Source of the DNA: Mya arenaria
Lineage: Eukaryota > Mollusca > Bivalvia > Myida > Myidae
NCBI RefSeq assembly: GCF_026914265.1
Contig: NC_069125.1
Span: forward strand, 65,771,479 to 65,835,478
DNA: 64,000 nucleotides
Direction: 5' to 3'
The position numbers were made by a program, and so were the translations under genes. Below the pieces are notes generated by a model, which saw only the letters and a program-made list of their open reading frames with translations, did not search any database and was not told the origin of the DNA. Below, piece by piece: positions 37,291 to 51,300 of the stretch; the stretch's first letter is position 1, and each line of letters starts with the position of its first letter.

Positions 37291-37420
37291 GAAAATACGC
37301 CATGTGGCAGGACAGAAATATGAAATAATAGTCCGGCGAATTTTCTCCTAGCTCATGGCGTATTTTCGTATTCTCGCCCCACCAGTTTCGTAAGTTCCCA
37401 TGAAAATACGAAATGTGCCA
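37291..37420. repeat. Inverted/direct repeat cluster around GAAAATACG
   Basis: GAAAATACGCCATG (37291-37304) is the exact reverse complement of CATGGCGTATTTTC (37354-37367). A third related copy, TGAAAATACGAAATGTGCCA, follows at 37401-37420. This looks like a decayed small palindromic element. Confidence 0.5.
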
Positions 37421-38980
37421 CCTAAATAGTCATCTATAGAAAAAGCAACGATTTCCAATGCAAGGTATAAACTAATAAATACATTTATTGCAATCATCAT
37501 TTTGCAACATGCCACAAATGTAACGAGTTGAATTTAATGATTCTAAGATCTAGAACACACAATGTTAACACTGTTTGTTTAATCGAGCTACAAGAAGTGT
37601 GTGATGTATTTATGGGTAAAACATCTTCGTTTGTAGTATAATTTCATTTTCTACAAACATTTGTACTGTTATAGGGTGTTGGGTACAAATTTAAAAGCAT
37701 GTTTGCAAAATTAACCATGTATGCTTCACCCTAGAACCGAGCCCTATGTAGTTCAGATGTGGTTAAGGGCGTTTGGAGGTCCTCTCCTCAGCACATTGTG
37801 TCAAATTCTAGTCCTTTTTATGATAACGTTTTCGAATCTGTACCACTGAGTAATAATTGTATATATTTCGAAACACATTCTAATAATGAGGAGGTAGAAA
37901 AGAAGTGAACTTGCAAGTACATATGTCAATAGCATATAACTGAAATTCTTAATCTTATGATATGTTGTCGTACGTGGCCTCAATGTGAACATGTATGTAG
38001 ACAAATTGCATACAGTGTTACCTCCCCTAAAACTATAAAACTGTCTTTACAAGTTATAACGTGCTTCTTGTAACTATTTATTCTAATAATAAAATACTTT
38101 CACGTGCATATCATCGTATCCTATCCTCACCTTCCAACACGAGGACAGCCAGTGCGTCATACCAATTTGAAGACTTCTTTAACGTGAGTTAGGTATACTA
38201 TTACTCAAAATCTGTAAGAAATTTTGGACTGGTTCAATTATAAGATGTAGTCGAAGATGATCTCTTAATAATTCTCAGTTGAAAATCGTGAAAAACAGGC
38301 AGAAGGGATTTATATATCAGTCTTAATTAATCTGACCAAAACCAGGGTATTTTCTAGGTAGCTCCAACCTAGTAAGAATGCTTCAGTGTTTCATTTCTCA
38401 TTTGAATAACAAACTATATTTGAATATATTATGATATAAAACCATAATCGTTCCAGTGTAAAGCCATCGGTTGACGATCGTAAGCTTCGCAATTACATAG
38501 GAGGGCTTTTATATAAAAAGAAGCAAACAGCATTTCCATGCCTGACAAACCTATTTCACATTATCATTTGTTCGTCATATTGAAAAGGAACCTTCTTCGA
38601 AAATACCATCTAGAGTGGTTCAATGTCGATGTCAGATTCTCTGCTCAATTTTAGAGCGTTAATTGGTAGCTCTTGCGTTATAAAATTTGTCTTGCGTATT
38701 TCATATACAGAATCATTGAAATATAATTTTACATAAGAATATATTCTACGTCCTAAATGAATATATTTGGACGCATGTATATTCTGTCTTTGTTGTTTTG
38801 TGACATGCATTTCTCTTGTTTAGTTAGTCACTGATAGGTCTTAAATTTGTACTTTTAAACAGGGTCTCCATTAACATTTCGACTACTGGGCTTGACCCTG
38901 ATTATTGCCTGATTCATTTTCATACTCCACTTAGAGTACAGTTAAAACCACAGTGCCAAGCCTGATTTAAAGTTTAAAGT
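37421..38980. other. Non-coding, no feature seen
   Basis: AT-rich. Minus-strand ORFs at 37801-38004 and 38610-38810 have no recognisable features. Confidence 0.35.
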
Positions 38981-39080
38981 GTGTGTTAGACCTGAAACCT
39001 TTAACCTACACCTGATTAATGTTAATTAGTTTAAATTAACGTTAATCAGGTGTAGGTTAAAGGTTTTAGATCTAACACAC
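38981..39080. repeat. 100-nt near-perfect inverted repeat (hairpin)
   Basis: The left arm begins GTGTGTTAGACCTGAAACC; the right arm ends GGTTTTAGATCTAACACAC. The arms of about 46 bases differ at only three positions, with a loop of a few bases around GTTTAAATT. Transcribed from either strand, it would form a long, pre-miRNA-sized hairpin. Confidence 0.8.
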
Positions 39081-41261
39081 GATTGGGAGAGATACAGAAA
39101 GTCTTAAGCTAATTTAAAGACATAAATACATTAGAATACATTTATTTATAACAGCATGTTTGAAGAGGTTGATTATCAGACTTAGTAAATGACAAAGATG
39201 TCAAAGTGAAATGCTACTTTAACTGTTGGTAACATCAAGCTTTGCTTGTTTATCCAGAAACGACAAAGGCAGTGGTGATGAGAATTTTATTTGGAATAAT
39301 TCTTTTTTATTATTTCATTTATCTGTGCTTAGTTACGGATAACTACAAGATGTGTATTATTGAGCAAAGGACGTCAGTACGACATAACCGAAGAATAGTT
39401 ATGAAGATAAACTGATCGGTTGCCAGTCGTCGGATGGAATATTCACATCGCAATGTGCCGTTTTCGTATACTTACGCGTGGTCTGGAAGTTTTAATTATG
39501 GAAAACAAATGAAACCCTGATTGACTATTAACTGATTTCCGGGGGCATCAATTACTTTCTCAATAACAAACATACAAAAAAGACTAATTAAATTGACTGC
39601 TAAATGTTGCAAACGAGTAATAAGTAGTTCTGAGAATTATGTACACCAGAGTCATTTGACGGCGGGCTTCTTTGGCAGCACTGTCTTTTTTCCAATCCCA
39701 ATATATCAGCAAGAATCCATTTACATAAGCTGCCACCTCTTTTCACACATTTTTTTTATAAAACGTTGCGTTTTGTTTTAAAAAAAAATACATAGGGCTC
39801 AATAAAAACGCTATAAAAGGGCCAGTAAAAATGGTGAAAAGTTAAAATGATATTTTAAAAATGGTGAGGCTACTGGACTCTTTATTCAGCAATTAACACC
39901 CTTTCAAATAATACAATAAAGGGTTTCCAGAAAAAAAGACAGTAAAGACCATGACTTCTTATTAATAGGCATGGCTTATTGACATAATATCAACGCAATT
40001 CTAAAGCGACATTCATACTGAGCAGATTTGAGATATGCAACTAAATCATATTTCATTGCAAAAAGACGGACAGCATTAGGCAATAAGACAATAAATGCCT
40101 GATAATGTTTGAACATTATTTTATATAAACGTATATGAGTTATTGATGATTAATCTCCGGGGATCAAATAATGACAGTGCATGCTAAAAGTATTTTCTTT
40201 TGTAAACACGACGGTATGGAAATACTGCGAAACGTTGTTAATATTCACGTCCTCCCATGTGCCAGCATACCCTTCGGTTCTCCGTCAATGCGTTTTCTGT
40301 TGTATATGTATATTCCAATGGAGTACAATATAACAACATAGGAGCAACCATTTTTGTCAGAGGGCTTGAAACTATTAATAAGATTGGCACTTCAGACAAT
40401 GTCTAGAAAGCAGCGTGAAAATCAAGTATGGCGGAAAGTAGAGAATCATAAGGCGATCATCCCCAGCTTTATCTTATAAATGATCTAATCCAAAACACTT
40501 AAAACATGTCGAATTTACCTGCGTTATATTTTAAAAGTCCTCAAATGTGTAGTACGTGCTGGCGTATTGGCCTTCGGGAGGATAGGTGACGGTAGGACAC
40601 GGTGAATGTATAAGAAATAGTGGTTGTTTAAATTGTTCTCTTCTCACTCTAAATATCATCAAGCCCAGTATAGATATGCAACACTAGTTTACGGAAATGT
40701 AAACAAACACAGACAGAAAATCCGTAGAAAAACTGAACGAAAATATTATCACGCATAGTAGTTGTAAATACCAATCAATAACATATTGTGACGTAAACAC
40801 TGTGTACAACTTACTGTACAAAATAGACAATGCTTCGTGTAGTTGGAGAACACAGTTAATTTGATAAGTCTGTTAAGATCACCAAATTCAATAGCAACAA
40901 ACTTAAAACAACATTTATTTACTAACCGTGTTACAACATTGATTTCAAATTAGTAATACCTGGAATAAAGAAGAAAGACAAAAAGTTCCAAAATGTTTCT
41001 TCACTGATCCGGATTTAAATATATTTCAAATATAATAAATAATACCAAAAGAACATTGATCAGAGAAGTTTGCCCTTATACATGTTCTACCTCAAGAACA
41101 TTCTCTCAAATTCTAAAGCATTTTTTGGTAAATACAAATTTCTAGAACATTCTACACTTTTTTGGAAAAATACATGCTAACGATATCATAGGGGATTATA
41201 AGAATCTTCCATGGCCGCTCGTGTAAGATAGGTTTATCCCAACCCGAGCGTTGGCTGTTAT
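39081..41261. other. Non-coding, no feature seen
   Basis: AT-rich region leading to the large satellite. No splice-bounded coding segment recognised. Confidence 0.4.
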
Positions 41262-44200
41262 TCGAAACAAGGTTATGATCGGCCTGGTGCCTCTAAACAA
41301 TGTCATGTTTGGTATGGTGCCTCTAAACAAGGTCATGGTCGACCTGGTGAATCTAAACAAGGTCATGCTCGACCTGGTGAATCTTAACAAGGTCATGGTC
41401 GACCTGGTGAATGACCGACCTGGTGAATCTTAACAAGGACATGATTGGCCTGGTGCCTCTAAACAAGGTAATATTTAGCCTGGTGCCTCTAAACAAGGCC
41501 ATGTTTGGTCTGGTGCCTCTAAACAAAGTCCTGTTTGGTCTGGTGCCTTTAAACGTGTTCTTGTTTGGTCTGGTGCCTTTTAACATGGCCATGTTTAGCC
41601 TGACTCTAAACTAGGTTATGTTTTGCCTGGTGCCTATGAACAAGGTAATGTTTTGCCTGGTGCTTCTAAACGTGTTCATGTTCGGCCTGGTGCCTCAAAA
41701 CAAGGTTATGTTCGACCGGGTGTTTCTAAACATGGCCATGTTTAGCCTGGTGCCTCTAAACGTGGTCATGTTTAGCATGGTGCCTCTAAACATGGTCATA
41801 TATAGCCTGGTGCCTCTAAACATGGTCATGTTTGGCCGTGTGCCTCTAAACATGGTCATATATAGCCTAGTGCCTCTAAACATGGTCATGTTTGGCCTGG
41901 TGCCTCTAAACATGGTCATATATAGCCTGGTGCCTCTAAACATGGTCATATATAGCCTGGTGCCTCTTAACGTGGTCATGTTTGGCCTGGTGGCTCTAAA
42001 CATGGTCATATATAGCCTGGTGCCTCTAAACGTGGTCATGTTTGGCCTGGTGCCTCTAAATATGGTCATATATAGCCTGGTGCCTCTAAACGTGGTCATG
42101 TTTGGCCTGGTGCCTCTAAACATGGTCATATATAGCCTGAGGCCTCTAAACGTGGTCATGTTTGGCCTGGTGCCTCTAAACGTTGTCATATATAGCCTGG
42201 TGCCTCTAAACATGGTCATATATAGCCTGGTGCCTCTAAACATGGCCATATACAGCCTGGTGCCTCTTAACATGGTCATATATAGCCTGGTGCCTCTAAA
42301 CATGGTCATATATAGCCTGGTGCCTCTAAACGTGGTCATGTTTGGCCTGGTGCCTCTACACATGGTCATGTTTGGCCTGGTGCCTCTAAACATGGTCATA
42401 TATAGCCTGGTGCCTCTAAACATGGTCATGTTTGGCCTGGTGCCTCTAAACATGGTCATATATAGCCTGGTGCCTCTAAACGTGGTCATGTTTGGCCTGG
42501 TGCCTCTAAACATGGTCATGTTTGGCCTGGTGCCTCTAAACATGGTCATATATAGCCTGGTGCTTCTAAACATGGTCATATAATGGTCATATATAGCCTG
42601 GTGCCTCGAAACATGGTCATATATAGCCTGGTGCCTCTAAACATGGCCATGATTGACCGTGTGCCTCTAAACATGGTCAAATATAGCCAGGAGGCTATAA
42701 ACATGGCCATGATTGGCCGTGTGCCTCTAAACATGGTCATATATAGCCTGGTGCCTCTAAACATGTTCATGTTTGGCCTGGTGCCTCTAAACATGGTCAT
42801 ATATAGCCTGGTGCCTCTAAACATGGTCATGTTTGGCCTGGTGCCTCTAAACATGGTCATATATAGCCTGGTGCCTCTAAACGTGGTCATGTTTGGCCTG
42901 GTGCCTCTAAACATGATCATATATAGCATGGTGCCTCTAAACATGGTCATGTTTGTCCTGGTGCCTCTAAACATGGTCATGTTTAGCCTAGTTCTTCTAA
43001 ACATAATCATTTTTAGCCTGGTGCCTCTAAACATTGCCATGATTGGCCGTGTGCCTCTAAACATGGTTATGTTTGGCCTGGTGCCTCTAAACATGGTCAT
43101 TTTTAGCCTGGTGCTTCTAAACATGGGCATGATTGGCTGTGTGCCTCTAAACATGGTCATGTTTGGCCTGGTGCCTCATAATATGGCCATGTTCAGCCCG
43201 GTGACTCTATTGGCCTGGTGCCTCTAAACATGGCCATATTAAGCATGGTGCATTAAAACAAGGTCATGTTCGACCTGCTGCCTCTAAACATGGTTACAAT
43301 GGCCAGGTGCCGCTGCACATGGTAATATTTGCCCTGGTGCCTTTGAACTAGGTAATGTTTGGCTTGGTGCCTCTAAACATACCCATGTTTAGCCTTGTGG
43401 TTCTAAACATGGTCATGTTTGGTCCCGTGCCTCTAAACATGTTCATGTTTGGCCTGGTGCCTCTAAACATGGTCATGTTTAGCCTTGTGCTTCTAAACAT
43501 GGTCATGTTTGGTCCCGTGCCTCTAAAGATAGGTATGTTTGGCCTGGTGCCTCTTAATATGGCCATGTTCAGCCCGGTGACTCTATTGGCCGGGTGCCTC
43601 TAAATATGGCCATATATATTTAGCATGGTGCCTCAAAACAAGGCCGTTTGACCTGGTGCCTCTAAACATGGGCATGATTGGCCGTGTGCCTCTAAACATG
43701 GTCATGTTTGGCCTGGTGCCTCTTAATTTGGCCATGTTCAGCCCGGTGACTCTATTGGCCTGGTGCCTCTAAACATGGCCATATTAAGCATGGTGCATTA
43801 AAACAAGGTCATGTTCGACCTGCTGCCTCTAAACATGGTTATAATGGCCAGGTGCCTCTGCACATGGTAATATTTGCCCTGGTGCCTTTAAACAAGGTAA
43901 TGTTTGGCCTGGTGCCTCTAAACATACCCATGTTTAGCCTGGTGGTTTTAAACATGGTCATGTTTGGTCCCGTGCCTCTAAACGTGTTCATGTTTGGCCT
44001 GGTGCCTTTAAACATGGTCATGTTTAGCCTTGTGCTTCTAAACATGGTCATGTTTGTTCCCGTGCCTCTAAACATGATCATCTTTGGCCAGGTGCTCCTA
44101 AACATTGTCATATTAGACCTGGTGTCTCCGAACAAGGTAATGTTTGGCCTGGTGCCTCTGAACAAAGCAATGTTTGGCCTGGTGCCTCTTAACATGGTCA

Positions 44201-46705
44201 TGTTTGGCCTGGTGCCTCTAAACATGGTCATGTTTAGTCTGGTGCTTCTTAACACGGTCATGTTTGACTTGGTGCCTCTAAACGTGTTCATGTTTGGTCA
44301 TGTTTAGCCTGGTGCCTCTAAACATGGGCATGATTGGCCGTGTGCCTCTAAACATGGTCATGTTTGGCCTGGTGCCTCTTAATATGGCCATGTTCAGCCC
44401 GGTGACTCGTTTGGCCGGGGGCCTCTAAACATGGCCATATTTAGCATGGTGCCTCAAAACAAGGCCGTTTGACCTGGTGCCTCTTAACATGGTCATGGTT
44501 GGCCAGGTGCCTATGCACATGGTAATATATGCCCTGATGCCTATGAACGAGGTAATGTTTGGCCTGGTGCCTCAAAACATGGTCATGTTTAGCCTGGTGC
44601 TTCTAATCATGGTCATGTTTGGTCCCGTGCCTCTAAACGTGTTCATGTCTGGCCTGGTGACTCTAAACATGGTAATGTTTGGCCAGGTCCCTCTAAACAT
44701 GGTCATATTTGGCCTGGTGTCTCCGAACAAGGTAATGTTTGGCCTGGTGCCTCTAAACAAGGCAATGTTTGGCCTGGTGCCTCTTAAACGGTCATGTTTG
44801 GCCTTGTGCCTCTAAACATGGCCATGAGTAGCCTGGTGCCTCTTAACACGGTCATGTTTAGCCTTGTGCCTCTAAACATGGTCATGTTTGGCCTGGTGCC
44901 TCTAAAAGTGTTCATGTTTGGCCTGGTGCCTCTAAACATGGTATTGGTTGACCTGGTGCTTCTTAACGTGGTCATGTTTGACTTGGTGCCTCTAAACATG
45001 TTCATGTTTGGTCATGTTTAGCCTGGTGCCTCTAAACATGGGCATGATTGGCCGTGTGCCTCTAAACATAGGTATGTTTGGCCTGGTGCCTCTTAATATG
45101 GCCATGTTCAGCCCAGTGACTCTATTGGCCGGGTGCCTCTAAATATGGCCATATATATTTAGCATGGTGCCTCAAAACAAGGCCGTTTGACCTAGTGCCT
45201 CTAAACATGGTCATTTTTAGCGTGGTGCCTCTAAACATGGGCATGATTGGCCGTGTGCCTCTAAACATGGTCATGTTTGGCCTGGTGCCTCTTAATTTGG
45301 CCATGTTCAGCCCGGTGACTCTATTGGCCTGGTGCCTCTAAACATGGCCATATTAAGCATGGTGCATTAAAACAAGGTCATGTTCGACCTGCTGCCTCTA
45401 AACATGGTTATAATGGCCAGGTGCCTCTGCACATGGTAATATTTGTTTGCCCTGGTGCCTTTAAACAAGGTAATGTTTGGCCTGGTGCCTCTAAACATAC
45501 CCATGTTTAGCCTTGTGGTTTTAAACATGGTCATGTTTGGTCCCGTGCCTCTAAACGTGTTCATGTTTGGCCTGGTGCCTTTAAACATGGTCATGTTTAG
45601 CCTTGTGCTTCTAAACATGGTCATGTTTGTTCCCGTGCCTCTAAACATGATCATCTTTGGCCAGGTGCTCCTAAACATTGTCATATTAGACCTGGTGTCT
45701 CCGAACAAGGTATTGTTTGGCCTGGTGCCTCTGAACAAAGCAATGTTTGGCCTGGTGCCTCTTAACATGGTCATGTTTGGCCTGGTGCCTCTAAACATGG
45801 TCATGTTTAGTCTGGTGCTTCTTAATACGGTCATGTTTGACTTTGTGCCTCTAAACGTGTTCATGTTTGGTCATGTTTAGCCTGGTGCCTCTAAACATGG
45901 GCATGATTGGCCGTGTGCCTCTAAACATGGTCATGTTTGGCCTGGTGCCTCTTAATATGGCCATGTTCAGCCCGGTGACTCTATTGGCCGGGGCCTCTAA
46001 ACATGGCCATATTTAGCATGGTGCCTCAAAACAAGGCCGTTTGACCTGGTGCCTCTTAACATGGTCATGGTTGGCCAGGTGCCTATGCACATGGTAATAT
46101 ATGCCCTGATGCCTATGAACGAGGTTATGTTTGGCCTGGTGCCTCAAAACATGGTCATGTTTAGCCTGGTGCTTCTAATCATGGTCATGTTTGGTCCCGT
46201 GCCTCTAAACGTGTTCATGTCTGGCTTGGTGACTCTAAACATGGTAATGTTTGGCCAGGTCCCTCTAAACATGGTCATATTTGGCCTGGTGTCTCCGAAC
46301 AAGGTAATGTTTGGCCTGGTGCCTCTAAACAAGGCAATGTTTGGCCTGGTGCCTCTTAAACGGTCATGTTTTGCCTTGTGCCTCTAAACATGGCCATGAG
46401 AAGCCTGGTGCCTCTTAACACGGCCATGTTTAGCCTTGTGCCTCTAAACATGGTCATGTTTGGCCTGGTGCCTCTTAAAGTTTTCATGTATGGCCTGGTG
46501 CCTCTAAACATGGTATTGGTTGACCTGGTGCCTCTAAACATGGTCATGTTTGGTCCCGTGCCTCTAAAAGTGTTCATGTTTGGCCTGGTGCCTCTAAAAG
46601 TGTTCATGTTTGGCCTGGTGCCTCTAAACATGGTATTGGTTGACCTGGTGCCTCTTAATATGGTAATGTTTAGCCTTGTGCTTCCATACATGGTCATGTT
46701 TGCCC
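41262..46705. repeat. 5.4-kb 30-bp satellite with higher-order structure (about 180 units)
   Basis: Head-to-tail 30-base units of the CATGTTTGGCCTGGTGCCTC plus TAAACATGGT type. Between 41750 and 43000 two variants, CATGTTTGG and CATATATAG, often alternate, giving a 60-bp dimer pattern. From about 43555 the array is organised in two copies of a ~1.57-kb block (about 43555-45090 and 45094-46700) sharing the same order of variant units. The offset grows from about 1539 to about 1570 after one extra 30-bp unit near 45200. Long ORFs on both strands (321 and 294 codons) result from a stop-free unit divisible by three. They break at every irregular unit, so the array is not treated as coding. Confidence 0.95.
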
Positions 46706-48260
46706 TAGTTGTTTGTAACAATCAAACGGATAACTTCAATAATCTAAAAAGTAAATATTGCACAAGTTATAGAAGAAACAAAATAAATGAGCTTAGCTTA
46801 ATCCTGTTATATCTTAAGTATTTTCGACAAATCGGCCCTCAAACCGGTAAACCGGTAAACGTGCGAGCAGTTCCATCGCCTGTTGTATCATTTGAAATTT
46901 CAATTTGTTTAATTTTGGAAAACATATTCATGAGTCTTGAGAAGCTTTAACCCGGACCTTATTGTAACACTTCCTTTGATTTGCCTTATACAGCAGGTTT
47001 GCCATCACGATTCATGTTGTTTACAAAGGATGTCCACTATACAATGTTGGCGTTCTTGGCAGTTTTTTTACTATATACTTTACTGATTCTACTATCATAT
47101 ATTTCTAGAAGATCGACCCTAATATGGGACCAAACTGAACCAAAGGATATGGCTTAAACACATTGTGTAAATACTACAGACACCATAAGGCCTATCTTAC
47201 AAGCGGCTCTGAACGAACAATCTGCAACACGATACACAGGCACAACATAAACCCTATAAAGGAAATAAAATGACAAAGTGTATATAAACCAGCGGACTAT
47301 GCAAAGAGAAACATATTTATGCTGGTGTCAAAGTGCTGTGAACACACACTACATATATATTTTTATTATACTTAAATATTATTATATGAAGCCCATTCGT
47401 ATTTTACAAGCTGTTACAAGAACTTGTGCAATTCAGGGACACTTGAAAGTGACTTATACTGTTGTTTTAATGACAACAAATCAAGAATATAGATCTGAAT
47501 AACATGACTGCTTTTTTCACATGTAAGCTTATTAATATATTCGTTCTTCGAAAATGCATCATCGGTGAAAAAAACACGATAAGACTACAATAACTTTGTC
47601 AAAATTTCTATTAGTATACATAAATGAATACGTTTACATGTTGATGTTTGTAAGCATATTCCGATATGTGAATCTCATGTAATCAAGAGAGAAAAGTCTA
47701 TAAAATCCGAAATTATTTTCCCACAAACAAAAATGAAAGCGCTGAAAGCGTTGGAAGGTTGTAGGATTGAACTTTTTTACCTTTATGTTCACCGGCAATA
47801 AAAAATCGAACCCAAAATTTCGTTTAAGTGGCCCTGAACTGTAACCAATAATGTCAAATAAGTAACGTAAATTGATATTTTTAATACAATAAGCTAGTTT
47901 ATTACAGTAACTGATGAACCTTTGTGTACCAGAATATATGAACATTTTTACGGCAAGTTTTTTGTAAATAAGTGTAAAGTTAATTAAATAAACCCCGATA
48001 TTTGCTGGGGACGTTTTGACTATTTGTATAAGACAGGGTCTTTTAGTCAACACATTTCCATTATCTATACACATATATTTCCTCCATTGCATGTTTTTAT
48101 TTTCAAAACATGGTGAATAACAGAAAGGATTCGATTAAACTAGTTTCGTTAGAATATATCCATTTCGAGCATTTTGGACAGCATGATAAAATTACTTTAC
48201 ATGTGAAAACTCAACTTCAATGCATTAAATAGGACGCCTTATATGTTTCAGTTTGTTTGG

Positions 48261-48262
<2 letters not shown>
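46706..48262. other. Non-coding flank right of the satellite
   Basis: AT-rich; no exon recognised. A 152-codon minus-strand ORF (47634-48092) has low-complexity, AT-driven composition. Confidence 0.35.

Positions 48263-48343
<81 letters not shown>
48263..48343. repeat. (TA)n microsatellite, about 40 units
   Basis: An uninterrupted AT dinucleotide run of about 80 bases. The (Tyr-Ile)n ORFs over it are artefacts. Confidence 0.95.
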
Positions 48344-51300
48344 CATCTATTCTATTTCACTTTCGGGGGGTTCACCACAAAACATGAAAATGAACGAAGC
48401 ATTTTTTGTAACTCCTCCAAAATCATTTTCATTAACAACACAGTTTCAAAACCTGATCATCAACAAAATCGCCGAGGTCGGAGTTCCCTTACTGTATCAT
48501 TGTAATGCAATTCTATAGCTCATTAGGGTATGCATTCATGTGGCACTTTTATAATTAGATTACATATATCGTTAAGTTTTGACGAACTTTAAAAGCCAGT
48601 TTGTTTTCGCATTCACAAGTACTTCATTCTGCTGGTATATATCGATCCTTATATCGCCAACAATCATCTATTTGACGTTATCACGAAAATGTGCTGAGCA
48701 TATCGACTCCAAAACGGGAGATGCCAGTTTAAGGAATATATCTTCTTGGCCCAGAGCTGAACTAACTGGTGGGCAGCATTTACCAATTGTCCCCTATCAA
48801 ATTTGTTATGAATTTTAACACGTTTTTATGGTCAATGTTAAATGTAAGTATCATTTGAATGGTTTTGCTTGGTGATTACCATAAGTACATACATAAAGTA
48901 ATTGCATATTGTAATTGTTTTTCTCATTTCAACTTAAATTGAATGTGACCAGTCTAACAATCTTTCAAGGCCAAAAAATTCATTTTTGATTGGTATGATA
49001 TTTTACATATTGTTCTTGTACACATATAAACGTTTGGAATGATGCCTAAATAGTATGACGTCACCAGGCAACTTAACTTCACACAATTGTACATCGGATA
49101 CCTTACGAAATAAATCAGGTCTGGAAGAGCGATCCTTCCAAAGCCCAACACTTACCGAAGGGAAGATCTTCGTAAGCAAATGTCTGTAGTTCCTCATGGG
49201 GCATTATTGGGTTTTCTTTGAGTTTTCATGTTTTACGTAAACTGATAGAAAAATGCATACAGAGCTGTCCAAATCACTTACAACAAGCTGACCTACATGC
49301 AATCTTGTATTGTATCTATAATTTTACAATATATTGTGCATATGGCCATAGACCATTGTTTAATTTTCTTCCCATAAGTTCACAATCTTAAATATTTTTT
49401 TCAATATCTATGAACTCTACATATTGCTACTCGCTAGTGCTGTAAATGGTTTCGAATATATGAGATTTATGAGGTCACAGTAGGTTTCACTGTTGCGTAA
49501 GGTCACAAAACCAGAAATATCAGACATATTAAAAAACAAAGATGAGACAAAATAATCATATAAATGTCTTTAAGGAGTCTTCTTACAATTATAATTGTGG
49601 AAAACATTATTTTGGAAGAACAACGGCGGTGTTTGTTGCAGGAACTATTTTTGCGCAATAACGGTTACGGTTATTACATTACATGTACTTTCTTAAATAT
49701 TTGTATGTATGTAGTTGGGACCCAATTGTGTTCTTGGTACTATGTTTGCCACTTTTGTAAAGTAACAATAAAATAAACAAAAACAAAAAAGTAACAGTTC
49801 AATTGATGAAATCTATTGTCATTCAACCTAACAGACGACCAGTGTTAAAGTAACTGTTTTCGGCATCACACTCATTAAGACGTTGTTCCTGAAATGATAT
49901 CCAGCAATATGTGAAAACCTCAGTGTAGCGGTCCTCAAAAGACTGAACCATTATAATGGTATCATGTGAGGGTTCCTGCTGTGCCCCGCCACCTGATTAC
50001 CTCATCGGTCACGAGACTGTTGGTCCTCAGTTGACAGAACACTGTCCTTCAGACATTGTATAACCCTGCTGTCTCACCATCCCGTTACTGGATGTTCTCC
50101 GCTCCTTTGATGTGAAGGTACATGACAAATATGATTGCGATAATACGGTTAACGTTTATATGGGTGGTTTTGTCTGCTCGTAGGAGGCAGATGGTCATAA
50201 TGTATTTTTGTTGTCATGAAGATCATTGTTTCATCGTATTTTTATCGATATTTCTAATCTGTTATTCTTTTAATACAGACACAAATATATATTCTATGAG
50301 AATGCGCCTTGTTTATAAACTATGCAATCTGTCCTTAACCGTATGTATGATGATTTCTGTTTCAGTCGGTTTATATGTTCGAATTATGATTCTTTTACAT
50401 TCAGTCTGAGCGAAGCCTCCGTATGAAGTGCTTGGCGTTTTTTGACAAATGTGACTGGCAACAAAAGTGTTGTCCCTTTGTGAGACATTTTTCTCATTGC
50501 AATTGGATTTGTAAAGAAAAAAAAAACGAGAAAAAAGAATTAACATAAAAATGATGCCTTAATGATGCACTAACCTGGGAAAATACGACTTTGACTTTGG
50601 GTACAATAGTTCTTGGCAAAAGATACCACCCACGTGCATAGTGTAAATCATCAGTGGGTGGTCCTTAAAAGTATGAAAACCTGTTTAAAGTAAATGGGTG
50701 TTATAATTTTTTGTTTCCACATTCTTTAGAAATGCTTTAAATAATGTGACGGAAATTACGAGAAACGATCGAAAATTATATGAACGTTCTATTTTACAAA
50801 TTACAGTATTCTATGGTCTAGTTATTAAGACGCAGTTAGCAATATGCCGCTCATAATGACTCTAGTTCTGCTAATAGGTCTGGAGCGGTTCGCTGTCAGG
50901 AATCGTGGTACCGTTTCAATGTCGCTCCTGTTTTACAATCACGAATGACCTTAAGGTTAAGTCTACTCATGAAAAAACGGTTTTGTATTGAGGCAACATT
51001 TGGAGGATCAGAGGCCAATTTCCCTGTTATTGTTGGCGGTTCTTGGTGCCAACCGCTCCGCAAGGATTAGGCAAACCTGCAGTTCCGCTCCCTAGAAATC
51101 CGTTCGTCATCTGTCTAAGGGGGTGCATGTTTCGCATGACAAACACGTGGAATTTCTTAAAAGGCTTTACAATAAGACGCACAACCATTTCAAAAGGAGC
51201 AATAAGGACTTGTAATTAAGAAGTGCTTCGAATATGGCAAAAACACAGCAAAGTCTTGTATGGCTGACGTGAGGCACACTCGCGAAAGAACCGCTGAAAT

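Noticed and set aside
41618..43227. Long ORFs (321, 294, 214, 194 codons) over the 30-bp satellite
   Set aside because: Open on both strands because the unit is stop-free and 30 is a multiple of 3. The frame breaks at each irregular unit, with no start context, domain or splice support.
47634..48092. 152-codon minus-strand ORF
   Set aside because: AT-driven composition, no recognisable domain, no promoter or poly(A) context; such lengths can occur by chance in this DNA.
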